A DNA stretch of 64,000 bases from Mesocentrotus franciscanus (Eukaryota > Echinodermata > Echinoidea > Camarodonta > Strongylocentrotidae): assembly GCA_037976565.1 (NCBI GenBank), contig CP137686.1, positions 836,646 to 900,645 of the forward strand, given 5' to 3'. The position numbers and the translations under genes are program-made. Below are positions 1 through 11,898 of this stretch, in pieces. How positions within the stretch are numbered: position 1 is the first letter of the stretch; each line of letters begins with the position of its first letter. Under the pieces are notes generated by a model. The model saw nothing but the letters and a program-made list of their open reading frames with translations, made no database searches and was not told where the DNA came from.

Positions 1-189
1 ACCACAGTTTCTTCCAGACCCAACCTTTCCATTTGTTTACATCCTCTCTCTAATCTACAGATCATTTATAAGGCAGCTCTCAAGAAAATGGGATTAAGAA
101 TATCATTCCTTTGAACATTTATTTACATTACTTTAGTGTAGAATATAATTATTTTCATCATCTCTGTAATCATTTCCTTCCTATTACAG

Positions 190-315
190 CAAAGCTACAG
201 CAATAGATCGTCTGTACGGACCAGCCTGGCTAGCCTTTGGACATTCCTTTGCGGCTGAAGGGGAACATGACCAGGCCATGGCTGCTTACTTTACAGCATC
301 AAGACTCATGAAAGG
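190..315 (+). CDS. CDC16: CDC16 coding exon (first visible)
   Basis: Acceptor ...ttacag at 184-189 and donor gtatgt at 316. It translates as KATAIDRLYGPAWLAFGHSF and onward to LMKG. It starts with the last base of a split codon and ends after two bases of the next. Bases 1-189 are intron. Confidence 0.93.
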
Positions 316-3300
316 GTATGTATGTATGGGGGTTTTCTCATCGTACTACATGTATGTATAGGGTTTTAAGGGGGTGATAGGTATTTTCACATATTGAGAC
401 AAACTGGACCCTACTTTAAAGGCCCTATCCGATGAAAATACAATTTGATATAATGGAAAACTGAATGAATGTAGAATACAAATATAAAGGAATAAAAAGT
501 ATTACCCTTTCATTATTGCATAAAAGCGAATTAAAACCTCGATTTCCGCACGCCTCCAAATTACGGGTCAACAGGGGTCAAATTTGCCGAAGTTACAGTG
601 ACGACATAACATGTGGACTCAACCGGTCCACCTATATAGCTGAGGCGACGAGCCGTACTTAATTAATGCAAAGTCATTGTGAATATGCGTACTCCACATA
701 AGATGATGTCATCAGGTCGATAGCAAGTTTTTAGGTCGACAACTTCTGATTTTCAAAGCTTTAGATTTTGAGTTTTCAGAGAGCTGATACTCCTCTGACA
801 GACACTAAACTGGCATATGATTGATATTATTGTAATCTATGGCTAATAAGCTTTCCGTTGATATATAATTCATTCATCTTATTTTTCCGTTCGGATATGG
901 TCTTTAAGCACTTGATATTGCTGTAGGCTATCCCTAACACATCTATCTATATATAAAAACACTACACAGTGACAGATATTTTCATGTTTTCATTTTGCAA
1001 GTTGGGACTTTTTCATGAAAATCATGAAAATAAAAACAGAGTGTAATATACTACATAGTCAGTAGATTTGTTATCATTGCAAAATATGTTGTATAAATTT
1101 GTGTAAGCTTTTGTGTTGAGATATTGATAATTAAGATCAAGTTCAATGCTTTCTGACACTTTTTATTTATTTTACAAGTATAATATTCTTTGGTGGTATT
1201 TACTCCTGATAACCTTGATCCAATAAATCCTTTATGGACCCAACACTATTCAACTTAACCTTAACCCTACATCTACTAAAAACATAACCTCTACCCAATA
1301 CCTAACCTTATATCTGTGACCAATGAAAGAGATCAAATGTCACTGGGACATAAAATCATGTCACCTATTTAACACTTCTAAAGGCCCTTGATCCAAAGTT
1401 TAATGACAACTCATCAATCTCATTGGTAATTTGCTTTTGTCCCTCTCTGGCAGATGTCACCTACCCCTGCTGTACGTTGGATTAGAGTATGGCCTCACCA
1501 AGAACTTCAAGCTAGCTGATAAGTTCTTCAGTCAAGCTCTAGGCATTGCAAGCAGTGATCCATTTGTTCTTCATGAGATGGGTGTGGTGGCCTTTCACAA
1601 TGGAGAGTAAGTAGGACCTTAGGTATATCTGTAGATATAGCATGCTAGCAATAGTTAGCAGTTTCTTTTGAAAAACACTCAGTATCATTTGAAATAAAAT
1701 TCTGACTAGAATGTAGTCAAATACAGGAGAGTGAAGCGGTAAGTTATTCGGTCAGGCTCTAGGAATTCCTAGCAGTGATCCATTCGTTCTGCTTGAAATG
1801 GGAGTTGTGGCCTTTCACAATGGAAAGTAACTAGAACATGGAATATGCCAATCTTATTGGTCTCCGACGTTGCAAGTGAGAATGATATCGTTAAAAGGTA
1901 CCAATATTGTAGATGATGGTGAATAGCTGTTTAGATTTACTACTGATTTAAACATTTTGATTGCCCAGATAGTTAATGAAAAAGACCCCAAGCCCAAAAA
2001 GAAATTGGTACTGGTATCATTTATCAATTTTCTTTCGGCTTAAGGTAGAATGGTTTGGAGGCATTCCTAACTTTTGGTTCCACTTCTAATGAATATATAA
2101 CTGCATTTCTTCAGAATTATCTATGACAGATGTATCCCGATAACATGTTTTCCTAATCTTTTGTTCCATAGCTGGGAGACTGCTGCTACACATTTCAACG
2201 AGGCATTGAGTATCGTACAGAACATCAACAGTCAGACACTAGCAGATAAATGGGAACCTTTACTCAACAATCTAGGTCACGTCTACAGAAAACTCAAGTA
2301 TGATGAAATGATTGAACTTGGTAATGATGAAGATGGTGTTGGTGGGGATGATGATTGTATTGAAGATTGTGGTGGTAGTGATGTTGGTGGTTGTGTTGGG
2401 AATGGTGTTGGTTGTGGTGATTGTATTGAAGATGGGGTGGTCATGGTTGTGGTGGTGGCGATGATTGTGTTGGTGGTAGTGATTGTGGTAGTAGTAGTGA
2501 TGGTGATGGTATTGAGGTGGTGGTGGAGGTGGCGGTGGTGGTGGTGGTGGCAGCAAGTTAGATGATGCTTATATGGAAAATGTGGTTGTGGTGGTGCTTG
2601 TGGTATTGCAGAAGTTCTATAAGACAATAAATGTTCAGTAATGAATATGATAGAAGAGAATAGTCACTTTTCATTTCAAGTTTTAGATGTGTATTATATA
2701 ACGGGAGAATAGCTGTAATGAAACATGAATGGATCATGAATAATGAATTAATACAATAAAATACTAAGTATTGAGAGAGGGAATCAGACATTATCTTTTC
2801 GCTGATGATCACCATTCCATTCAGTTCAGTCTGTTCAATCTTGAATCATTATAATTCTTCTCATAACAGGAAATACGAGGAGTCGTTGGAGTACCATCGT
2901 CAAGCCTTGATCTTAAGTCCCCAGAATCCCTCTACATTCTCAGCCATTGGTTATGTGTATGCTCTCATGAGCCAGTTCTCTAAAGCCATTGACTACTTCC
3001 ACAAGGTAAGTGATGAACTAGGCTGCATGATGATTTAAAACAATTTACCACTTAAATCAACCCTCTATTAAGTGCAAGCTATTTTTTATACATGATGGTG
3101 GTGGTAACAAAATATGAAATTTGCTGATGATAACAAAGCAAAAAATATAAAGTGGTGATGTAAGTGAGCACATTGTTTTTGTATCTGAGGATGCATCATA
3201 TGATAGACTGAAATAGTTTTGGCCCAGATACAAATTCAGTTCAGAATTTTATGGTTAGAAAGATTACTCCAAAAACAAGTAATTCAATTTGTCGATCATT

Positions 3301-4264
3301 TAAGATCTTATTGCACCAAAAATTATGTCACATATTTCTGGAAAATATATTTGAATGATCCGAAAAAAATATTTTCCATATTTCTAAGAAAATTAGACCA
3401 ATGGTTGAAATGTAACTTGAAATATGAAATTTGTTGATAATAACAACGAAAAAAATATGTCATGTGTTTCTGAGATATGTATTTGAATGATTGAAAGAAA
3501 AAATGTCTTAGAAATTCCTCAAAACAAAATTTTGTTTATATGATCATTCTGACAGTGAATGACTTGAAGGAGCATTTCTATTACTTGATACTTGTTTTTA
3601 ATGTTTTATGCTCCCTTGATGAAATGATACGTTATTTGTTTGTCCTTCAGGCACTTGGTGTTGGGCGTGATGATACATTCTCAGTGACCATGTTAACACA
3701 CAGTATAGAGCAGTACATTGGAGAGATGTCACCATGTACAGGTGAGTAAGACATCCCCTCAGCCCCTCCCTCTTCCTCTCCCTCTCCTCTCACCTCCTCT
3801 CCTCTCCCTCTCCTCTCCCCTCCCTCTCCCCTCCCTCTCCCCTCCCCTCCCTCTCCCCTCCCTCTCCTCTCCCTCTCCCTCTCCCTCCCCTCCCTCTCCT
3901 CTCCATCTCCCATCCCCACCCCCTACCCTCCCTCTCCCCTCCCTCTCCTCACCCTCTCCCCTCCCCATGTTTAATTAATGCAGCATATAGAGCAGAGAGG
4001 TGGCCCCTCCTTTTGTCTCTTCCTTTCCCTCCTCCTCCTCCTCCTCCACCCCTGTTGTAATCTTAAATTGTGAATGCAAGTTTAAGAGTAAAAGCCCACA
4101 AGTTGCTAAGTCTATGTTGATGGTTATTATTTAAATGAAAAGAGTCGTCTTGTGCTTTTGAGTTAAATCAGACAAGTATTTTTTTCCTGGAATTTTGTTG
4201 ATCTTCCATTTTCTTCATCAGGTTGTCCTCTCTCTCTCTCTCTCTCTCCCCCCCTCTCTCCCCC

Positions 4265-4300
<36 letters not shown>

Positions 4301-4612
4301 CTCTATCTCTACCTCTCTCCGTATGTCTCCTTCTCCTATTTATCTGTCCTTGTTTCCTCTTTTTTCTCCACCCTTACATTCTATCATTTTATCAATCCAT
4401 TATTAATTCACCAAATGTTCATAATCTTATATCTCCTCTATCTCTCATTCTCTCTACACACAATCTCAGGAGGGAGTGAAACAGTACCTGACCTGGAAGT
4501 GGTAGTCAAAGAGGAGGTCGTTGCTACGACGGAGAAATCAAACTCAAGTCTTGACATGGAAGTAGAGATGGATGAAGAAGACTCGTCATTGTTGTCAAAA
4601 CTCTTAATGTAG
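190..4612 (+). CDS. CDC16: CDC16/APC6, anaphase-promoting complex TPR subunit (3' part, six exons)
   Basis: CDC16 (APC6) is a tetratricopeptide-repeat scaffold subunit of the anaphase-promoting complex, the nuclear/cytoplasmic E3 ubiquitin ligase that drives mitotic exit. Joining 190-315, 1454-1606, 2172-2297, 2870-3005, 3651-3741 and 4470-4612 gives one open frame of about 257 residues ending in TAG. All visible junctions are GT-AG and the phases agree at each one. Family-typical stretches include YGPAWLAFGHSFA, EHDQAMAAYFTASRLMKG, KWEPLLNNLGHV, LEYHRQALILSPQNPSTFSA and GRDDTFSVTML, which are the C-terminal TPR helices. The tail after the last TPR is short and acidic (EVEMDEEDSS), shorter than in vertebrates. 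The 5' exons and start codon lie left of the window. The gene converges on UXS1. The assignment rests on remembered family sequence, but the match is strong. Confidence 0.95.
1454..1606 (+). CDS. CDC16: CDC16 coding exon (second visible)
   Basis: Acceptor ctggcag ends at 1453 and donor gtaagt starts at 1607. It encodes CHLPLLYVGLEYGLTKNFKL, then ADKFFSQALGIASSDPFVL, then HEMGVVAFHNGE, a TPR pair. Its last 88 or so bases have a degraded copy about 220 bp downstream (1739-1834). Confidence 0.94.
1739..1834 (+). pseudogene. Relic tandem duplicate of a CDC16 exon within the intron
   Basis: Aligned with 1519-1614, this stretch still reads LFGQALGIPSSDPFVLLEMG and VVAFHNGK, with a donor-like gtaact at its end. 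Seven codons differ synonymously and five change an amino acid. The 5' half of the exon is missing, and the nearest upstream AG in a suitable place (about 1725) leads into an in-frame TGA. It is therefore probably a decayed exon copy. Use of an internal acceptor cannot be excluded. Confidence 0.8.
2172..2297 (+). CDS. CDC16: CDC16 coding exon (third visible)
   Basis: Acceptor ccatag ends at 2171 and donor gtatga starts at 2298. It encodes WETAATHFNEALSIVQNINS followed by QTLADKWEPLLNNLGHVYRKL. The KWEPLLNNLGHV core is highly typical of CDC16. Confidence 0.94.
2310..2560. repeat. GATGGTGGT-type trinucleotide-rich microsatellite
   Basis: Degenerate GGT/GAT repeats in the CDC16 intron directly after the exon donor. 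The open frames across it on both strands are low-complexity artefacts. Confidence 0.85.
2870..3005 (+). CDS. CDC16: CDC16 coding exon (fourth visible)
   Basis: Acceptor cataacag ends at 2869 and donor gtaagt starts at 3006. It encodes KYEESLEYHRQALILSPQNP and then STFSAIGYVYALMSQFSKAI plus DYFHK, a canonical TPR helix pair. It ends in phase 0. Confidence 0.95.
3651..3741 (+). CDS. CDC16: CDC16 coding exon (fifth visible)
   Basis: Acceptor ccttcag ends at 3650 and donor gtgagt starts at 3742. It encodes ALGVGRDDTFSVTMLTHSIE and QYIGEMSPCT. RDDTFSVTML is a family hallmark. Confidence 0.94.
3756..3966. repeat. Polypyrimidine (CCTCTCCCT)n low-complexity tract
   Basis: About 210 bp of C/T-only sequence on the + strand in the last CDC16 intron, starting about 15 bp after the donor. 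Long Pro/Ser/Leu and Arg/Gly/Glu frames here are compositional artefacts. Confidence 0.95.
4223..4312. repeat. (CT)n and (TA)n microsatellite
   Basis: Runs of CT followed by a TATATATATA block in the CDC16 intron. Confidence 0.95.
4470..4612 (+). CDS. CDC16: CDC16 terminal coding exon
   Basis: Acceptor aatctcag ends at 4469 and the phase-1 entry matches the preceding exon. It encodes GGSETVPDLEVVVKEEVVAT, then TEKSNSSLDMEVEMDEEDSS, then LLSKLLM and TAG. It is an acidic, probably disordered tail after the TPR array, with weak sequence conservation. Splice phase and position support it more than similarity does. Confidence 0.85.
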
Positions 4613-4668
4613 GATGCTAGTATGAGAGGGTATGAACAGTCTAACCAAAGCCACAGACACTCTTCTGC

Positions 4669-4950
4669 TAATAATAATAATATTGGGTTCTTGTAAAGCG
4701 CCCATATCTGTCAGACTTGACACTCCTGGCGCTCCCGATTATTACCCTGGCTTTAGCATGGCTGCCATTACTGGGCTCTAGCATTTCATGGAATTAATTC
4801 CTGCCAGGTACCCATTTACATCACCTGGGTTGAGTGTGGCAAATGTAGATCAATGTCTTGCCAAAGGACATTAGAGCCACGGTGGGACTCGAACCACGGA
4901 CCTTGTGATCCACAGTCCAGTGACGTATCCACTCTACCATGACACCTCTA
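4669..4950 (-). mobile_element. tRNA-derived SINE with (ATT)n tail
   Basis: Read on the minus strand it starts near 4950 with a tRNA-like head (AGTGGATACGTC..., B-box-like GGTTCGAGTCCC). The body contains TGTCCTTTGGCAAGACATT and ends in an (ATT)n tail at 4669-4684. It shares its body with the copies at 44288-44566 and 61803-62085. It lies about 55 bp after the CDC16 stop, so it is probably within the 3' UTR. Confidence 0.85.
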
Positions 4951-5477
4951 AGACACCAAAGTACTGTGGACTTCAAAGGATATTTCTCAAATATCTTCAT
5001 GCAACTATCGAGGCATAATGCACAGCTTTTATCACGATGTTGATTCTTGGTTTCAGGGCACATTCCCATTGTATTTGGCTCCTATAGAATGGACTCATCG
5101 TCTTGGTATCAGTTCTTCAGAGCCTAGGCAGTAGTACTCGACCAAGGCCGGGGATTCATTCTTCAATACCAAGATTTGTTTTCAGTTTCATAGGGGAAAC
5201 ACTTCTCTTTAATAATATTCACTTATATTGTGTCCTTTTTGCTAGATGGGAGGATTATGTACATTTAGGTTGTTGTGTTTTTTAAAGGGAAAAAAAAAGT
5301 ATCAATCTTTTTTGATATATTGATTCTCTTGACTAATTTTGATAAAGGTTGTTTTACTTTCTCCATGTGCTGTTTCTTCTTGTTTCCCTCTCTGTTCTTT
5401 GTTCCCTCTTCCACCCCCTTTTTCTCACTTTCTACATCTTTATTATCTTCTTCTTCCATTCTATCTCCCCTTCTTCC

Positions 5478-5690
5478 TATATCTCCCTTCCCCCCCCCTC
5501 TCTCTCTCTGTCTCTCTCTCTCTGTCTCTCTCTCTCTCTCCCTTATCTCTGTCCTTCCTTTTTCTCTCTCTATCTCCCACACCCCCTCTCTCTCTGTCTC
5601 TCTGTCTCTCTCTCTCTCTCCCTTATCTCTGTCCTTCCTTTTTTTTCTCTCTCTCCCTCTCTCACTTTCTCTTTTCTCATATCTTCATTC
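5478..5690. repeat. (TC)n-rich microsatellite
   Basis: Interrupted TCTCTCTG/TCTCTC tract with an internal repeat (5520-5565 resembles 5595-5640). The overlapping Ser/Leu-rich frames are not genes. Confidence 0.95.
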
Positions 5691-7284
5691 TCTCCTAGCC
5701 TACCTCCTCTGCCTCCATGGTGATGTGTCAATCATTGATGCATACTTGTACATGTATGTTTCATCTAAAGTGTACTCTCTTCAGCAAATTAGAACTGTGG
5801 CCACTTGTTAAAGATAAGCTTGACTTCTGGTAGTGATAGAAAATTAATTCTCACAGAATCCAACAAAACTCACACTGAATGTTCAAATTTACAAATAAAT
5901 GACATGTGATGTGCCAAACGATTTTGGTAGAAAATGTATAGGGGCTGAGTAGTAAGCATAGAAAGATAAGGAAATCAAGGTAAGTAGGCCTGACACTGTG
6001 TGCTCAACACAGGTCTATGTGCAAATGAGAGTTGTGGTTTTTATTGAAGATGATTTCCAGCAAGTTTTTGTGTGTTTGCTTTTTATTCTACTGGTTCAAA
6101 CAATCAATCTACTGCAAGGATAAGCAATCCAGAATGAATTATAGCCATGTTCTCTCAACATACAATTCCCATACCAGAGCTCAAGATTAACTTTAATAAT
6201 AAACTCTGAAGAAATTTGTTAACCCTGTGGAAATGTTCATTTTACTGCCCCCACCCTTCACCCATTCTCACATGAGTGAGATAAAATTTTGAAAGTTGGC
6301 AAATTAATAGAGCCTTTTGATTTGAATATGCCCATGAAATCTTAGATCTTTATATCAAAGGTTTAAGGAATCGTTGCAAATTCATGATCATATTAGACAG
6401 ATATTCAGATATTCAGATAGAAATTCTGTATTTTGGCATCAATTCGTGACTCTAGGCTATATAAATCGACAGTCATGAAAATGTTGGTTCTCAGAAGACG
6501 AAATGAAGGAAAAATTAAAGGAAAAATTAAAGGATCGTGAAAACATTTTATTTTATGTTGGCATTTAACAACATTGCAGCCGAAGTTTGAAATTTGTACA
6601 TGTATTTATTACATCAGAACAATACTGATGATATTGTTGCGACAAATATAATTATGAGCAGTGAAGATTTTACTTTGAAGCTACATTTTTTATGTTTATT
6701 TTTTTTGTATAAATGTATACATGCTTTGCACATTAAAGATTATCATCATTTTATATAACTATGAAACAAATTTTTGTGGAATCATCTTTTTGTAAAGGTT
6801 TTCTCTATAGGTGTCCATGGTGAATGGGTATCCCAATAGACCTGTGTAAGCTTCTCTTCCAAACCCTAGACTACCAAATTATTTGATTCACCTTCCATGC
6901 ATAATGGAATTTCCATGGATGGAATTCAATTTGCATACATTAGTTGTTACTATGTTGGGCAAGCCTCTGGCAAGCTTGTCGGTCATCAAGAGAACCTTTT
7001 ATTATAAAGTTAGTAAAGAGGTCTATTGGAGGCTTATTACACCATGATATTGTAGCCTTTTATTAAATCCCCATTTATCATTTCTTTCCTTTCTTTCCTT
7101 TTATAAAGTTTTCCTTTAAATCCTCTAAATGCCTCCAAAGTTGAGTTCTCATGAAAGATTGTATCAACACTCGACAGCCCCCTTCACTGTTTTGCCTTAG
7201 TTTCAGCTTCTCTTTTATTCCATCGTGTTTCACATCTTGAGTGTTTTGTTTTTTAAATCTTCCTTTGCCTTTACAACTTGTCTT

Positions 7285-7416
7285 AGTGGCCACCTCTCTA
7301 TAAAGGCCACCTGTCTGTAGTGGTCATGTATCGTGTCTCCCTCAAAATAGAAATGTGAATGTAGAACCTGTAGAACCTGTGTAGTAAGGCCACTTTTTCA
7401 TTTTCTTTGAATGGCC
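7285..7416. mobile_element. Fragment related to the Tc1/mariner-type MITE at 39779
   Basis: Contains GGCCACC and ACCTGTCTGTAGTGG motifs like the GACCACCTGTCTACA units of the complete element at 39779-39968. It is cut at its right side by the TTAA element starting at 7421. Confidence 0.5.
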
Positions 7417-7420
7417 TTAA

Positions 7421-7950
7421 AGGTACTATATCCCATTTGCAGGCCAAAAAAATGAAAAGGTTAAATTCCAACGGTATTTGAAAGACAATACTAATTTAGA
7501 ACTTCCCTAAAAAAAAGGGGGCTTGAAAATGTCTTTAAGTGGGAAAATAACGACTATTAGTTGTCGAATCGACTTAGGAGCTATAGAGCCAGTAAGTAAT
7601 AGTCTGATTTTTCAGACCATTGTACCGAATGGTCGTACGTTTTATGCTGCGCAAAGATTCAATCAGTTTAATTTTGGCCATTACAAGAAGTGGGTTATTG
7701 ATGTAGACAAATGCTCATGTACTCTTTACAGCTCATTTTATGTATGTTATTACCAAAGATGAAAAAGCCAGTCAGTCACTCAATAGTGTCTGACAGTGAA
7801 GTCTAGCAAGTAAACGGATTTCCTTGCATAATTTGAATATTAGGACACTGCTAACGTTTAAATTTCACAGATAGGACATACATGACATATTCATAATTCC
7901 TGTAAAGTTCTACAGAATTTGATGTTGGCTGCAAAAGGGACATAGTATCT
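7421..7950 (+). mobile_element. TTAA-flanked MITE, family A, copy 1
   Basis: Bounded by TTAA on both sides (7417-7420 and 7951-7954). Termini are inverted: AGGTACTATATCCCATTTGC at the left and GCAAAAGGGACATAGTATCT at the right. Near-identical copies lie at 14542, 29896, 49191 and 63499. A 79-codon frame (7523-7762) is shared with the others, but no transposase domain is seen, so it is non-autonomous. Confidence 0.9.
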
Positions 7951-8034
7951 TTAATAGACAGGTACAATGTATGACAGTATACTCTATCCATCTCTCTTTG
8001 CTTGTTCACCATTCTCTTTCTATCTTTATCTGCC

Positions 8035-8130
8035 TATCTTTCTCTTTCTCTTTCTATCTTTCTCTTTTCATCTCTCTTGCTTGTTCACCTTTCTCTTTGT
8101 ATCTTTCTCTTTGTATCTTTCTCTTTTCTG
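8035..8130. repeat. (TTTCTCTTTCTATC)n-like pyrimidine microsatellite
   Basis: Short degenerate repeats of TTTCTCTTT with TATC interruptions. Confidence 0.8.
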
Positions 8131-9344
8131 CTTTATGGATGAGAAGTGAAAAAAAAAAAGTGAGCACAAACAATAGTTATCATTTTCTTCTTTTTTTTAA
8201 TTTCAGGATCTTTCTTCATTTTTATCAAATTTTGTACAATCAAGATTCAGCAATTCATGTATTACATTTTTAACAATTAAAAAACTAAGAATGCATCAAT
8301 GATGTGAAAAGGAAAAATGTTACATTATTTCTAGTGCAACACACCATGCTAGTGAGAATAGACAAGCAAACAGTCCATGTTGTAAGGCACCACAAACCAA
8401 GCCAATGTCAAATGAAGCTTGAATTTTGCAGAATAAGTGCCCTCCCCCCATCCCCTCCCCATCCCGCTTTCAGTCTCATTGAAAAGCAGTACAAATTATG
8501 TTTTGCAAGGAATCCTCCCCCTCCCACCGTTTTTCATCTCTGAGAACAAAGTAACCAGAAAAAAATGATACTTTTATAATACTCCAGTCTCTGTTAAACT
8601 AGCTTTCATAGGGAAAAAATAATAACTACACATGTTATTGTAGTTCTGCCTTGGAGCTTGTTTACTGATAATGAAAACCTTGTACATTTTAATATTGAAT
8701 CCTCCAAGAAAAATGTAGATAAATTGACATTTCCCTTGTACATAAGGCTGAATCATAGATTGTCATGCTTTTTATGCAAGAAAATCGCATAGGAATTTAA
8801 AAAAAATAACTACAAAATATAAATTAAGGGTACTAAAATAAATATTTTTGCTTGAAAGAATGGGGATGTAGCGCATTATTTCAAGACGCTGATCATTTCA
8901 GATTCCATTTTCCTATTTTTCACATCACTTAAGACAATTTCTGAGTATATTTTTTTCACATATACATAATACAGGTGTAAGATTAGATGAGAACTATTTT
9001 TAGCCAACTGGCTAGTAACTAAAATGAAAAGTACACAAATTATCATCTATCCCTTTATAAGAGATATTTGAACATAGAGTCAGCTAGAAATGAAGTTTGA
9101 GATTTCAATAAAGAATAAATACAAGTCGGCACATCATTTTCATTTCCATACAATAGCATGCACAAACAGGTATGTGTGTGTGTGTTAATTGGAGGAGGGG
9201 TGGGTACACATATATCCTTTGCAATGTTATACCAAGAAAGATACTTGCCCTCTTCAAAATATCTTAAAAGATTTCCAGTAATCTTCTTCATTTCATCACA
9301 TTAAATGTTACCCTACAATTCAAAAGCTGTAGTAAAACAGGATT

Positions 9345-9556
9345 AAAGGCTTGCTCAGATAGGGGGCGGTGAACCGCCGCACAAAAGCCACTGCGTTTTC
9401 TTCAAGTGTAAATGAATGGCAACCGCCCGCAACAAAGGACTTGCGCATATTCACTGAGCTCTGTGTTATGAGATACAGAAATATGAAGCGTAGTACACTA
9501 ACGTCGTCATGAAAACCCACCACAGTTTTGCTACATCATATCTGAATGAGCCTCAT
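9345..9556. mobile_element. TIR element, family E (about 210 bp)
   Basis: Left end AAAGGCTTGCTCAGATA and right end TATCTGAATGAGCCT are inverted. The interior (GAGCTCTGTGTTATGAGATA) recurs at 37152-38065, where a Helentron-like element has split it. A partial copy lies near 42100-42205. Confidence 0.7.
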
Positions 9557-9573
9557 AGCCAGTAGAGTGTTAA

Positions 9574-10090
9574 AGTGACTCAGTAACATTGTTGAAGGTT
9601 GATGAAAAAACTCCGTAATTTTTGTATGAAATGTTACTTATTATATTCCTTCTACTGTACTAACCCTCTAGCATGCTAAAAATCCTGAAAAAATTCTCAA
9701 ATCACAAAGATATTTATGGTTTTCTTTGAAGGCGTCACTGGTCAACACCTTCTAACAGTAAATTCTCCCAACCATTTTTGAATTTTTCCAGCCGTTTTTC
9801 CATGAAAATAAGACATAAGACAGGATTTTAAAAATCTTTCAACACTTAAATGTCTGGAATGATATATAGAGCAAATTCATATCTTTGTTACGATTTACAT
9901 TCACCTAAAATGTAATTAAATTGTTATTATATAGTTGGGAGAATTAAGGAATCGATCAGATCAGTTTTTCCCAATTTAATAATGGTCTGTTTTCACTCAA
10001 ACTTTCAGATTATCTTTTAATTTTACATCAAGCATCAAGTCACTACCTTAGCACCATTTTCTCTCATCTGAACAATGTTACCAAGTCCCT
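9574..10090. mobile_element. TTAA-flanked MITE, family C, copy 1
   Basis: Flanked by TTAA (9570-9573 and 10091-10094). Ends AGTGACTCAGTAACATTGTT and AACAATGTTACCAAGTCCCT are imperfect inverted repeats. A second copy is at 62331-62849. No coding potential is seen. Confidence 0.85.
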
Positions 10091-10280
10091 TTAAACGTTA
10101 ATGTACATGTATGCACACGTTTAGGAGTTAAAGCCCTTTCTGGCTCTCAACACATGATATCATTCAGATAAACTGCTCTATCAACCCTGATGATTTCAAT
10201 TTGATTCTTTTTGTGTGTCAAACTGCATTGCACTTCACTAGTAATCCCAAGATGACTTGGCATGTAGCCAAGTCAGTACC

Positions 10281-10521
10281 GGTGTGTTGGCTCAGTCAGT
10301 AGAGCGTCCGCCTCACAACCGGAGGTCGTGGGTTCGAACCCGGCCGCGTCATACCAAAAGACGTTAAAGATGGGAGTCGCTGCTACCTTGTTTGGCGTTC
10401 AACAATAAGGGGATAGAGCAATGTCGATCTGGCGCTGCTCAGTGGCTGCCGGGCTCACGATCAATTGGGCACAAAGAATTTCCATTTTCGGTTTAATAAA
10501 ATTTGGAGTGGACTATAAAAG

Positions 10522-10552
<31 letters not shown>
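10281..10552 (+). mobile_element. tRNA-derived SINE with (ATT)n tail
   Basis: A pol III promoter is visible: A box TGGCTCAGTCAGTAGAGCG and B box GGTTCGAACCC, with a CTCACAA anticodon-like loop (tRNA-Val-like). The body (CATACCAAAAGACGTTAAAG) follows, then a (ATT)n tail at about 10522-10552. It is a SINE rather than a tRNA gene because the 3' half is not a tRNA fold and is followed by a long body. Confidence 0.9.
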
Positions 10553-10553
<1 letters not shown>

Positions 10554-11456
10554 AATGGCTGCAGATTATTTCAATAATATATTGTATGTATCATCTGTAT
10601 GGAGTAAGAAGGACGTTAACACAGAGGTAAGTAACACCCTTCTGGCTCTCAACAGATGTAATCACATCAATATAATCTCATATACAATCTAAAGATGGCG
10701 GTCCACTTGTTCTTTTTATGAGACTCACAATCAAAAAAATTAAAAAGTGCACTACATAAATCAAATCAAATATCCCCAAAACCCAGATTTCAATATACAA
10801 GATATCTACTTATACAAGAAGTAGAGAAATAAAACACAACATGAAATTAGTGCAGTGGGGCCATGGTATGTAATATTGCTATTTTTAACAACAGGCATGC
10901 AAAATCCACATGAAACTAATGCAATGGGACATGATACTACAAAAGGGCTGCTTTGAATGAGACTTGGCACTGGACATAGAAATACTACGGATACATATTT
11001 AACTTGAAAATATATCAAGGGGGCCAATTTAGACGCCATTCAATATCCTGAATGATTTTGTTGGTATGAAAGGCCATTTAGGCCATAGCTGGCGTCATCA
11101 CGTTTTCTTCATTCACCCGAATCCCATCCGATACTCAATGGTAAGTACATTCCACCTAATGTGGCTGAATAAATAGAGTACAAATTTTAAAAATTCACAA
11201 GCATGTTTTTATAAGAAAAGAGTTTATCGGAATTATAAATAATATACAAGTTCTTACATTAATTATCAACTCAATATTTTAAAAATAGATCTGTAACATT
11301 TTACAAGCGGTTTAATAGTATAGCAAAGCTACGAAAAATACTTTTAGGTAATCACCGTCTTCTAATGCGTTTGATCTATGAATGAAAGAAAGAAATTTAC
11401 CTCAAGTCCCTGATTGTTTCATATTCTGTATTTGAGTAAACTGATGCAGCAAACTA

Positions 11457-11584
11457 CCTCGGTCACACCGCCAAACCGAATCCAAACCGACGCCAGACGG
11501 ACCAATTCCGGACTATTAGTGATGATATAATTTTCTGATCAGCTGGTAGTCAGTCTGGTGTCGGTCTTGTGGGTGTGACTGAGG
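11457..11584. mobile_element. Short TIR MITE, family F, copy 1
   Basis: Ends CCTCGGTCACAC and GTGTGACTGAGG are inverted with one mismatch. It lies about 315 bp beyond the UXS1 stop, possibly in its 3' UTR. Related elements are at 40142-40281 and 41358-41493. Confidence 0.75.
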
Positions 11585-11898
11585 TTTAACATACTTGGTT
11601 TAAATGGAAACCAACATCCAAAATGGCGTCCTTCAAGTGAATTCAGAGAAAAGGTCTGCCACAGTTGAAGAAGCATTCCAGGGATGCTATGTACATGTAT
11701 GTCCATGGTTATGAGCCACTGACCCCCCACAGACTTGTTACCTTAATGGGCTACATAAGTCTCCCCTGTAGGTTTACCGATTTCAAAGTACATGCTTTCT
11801 TTTTGTGAAGTAATTTTGAGAGGTCAATCTGACAGAGCGACAGGAAAGGTCCAGGTGAAGGCCTTCCAGATGTTCGTTACGTGTTTGTGATATTCGAT

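Larger units (their letters stand above)
4613..11898. other. CDC16 3' UTR and intergenic region between convergent genes
   Basis: No coding exon is seen between the CDC16 stop and the UXS1 stop. It begins with CDC16 3' UTR. Candidate polyadenylation signals on the + strand include AATAAA at 5894-5899 and ATTAAA at 6732-6737, with no way to choose between them. The rest holds the repeats listed separately, plus AT-rich sequence in which I see nothing. Confidence 0.7.

Noticed and set aside
5265..5811. Overlapping Ser/Leu/Phe-rich frames of 105-178 codons
   Set aside because: Caused by CT microsatellite composition. No conserved motif.
10281..10352. Possible functional tRNA gene with good A and B boxes
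   Set aside because: It is followed directly by a SINE body and (ATT)n tail, and lacks a proper acceptor stem match.
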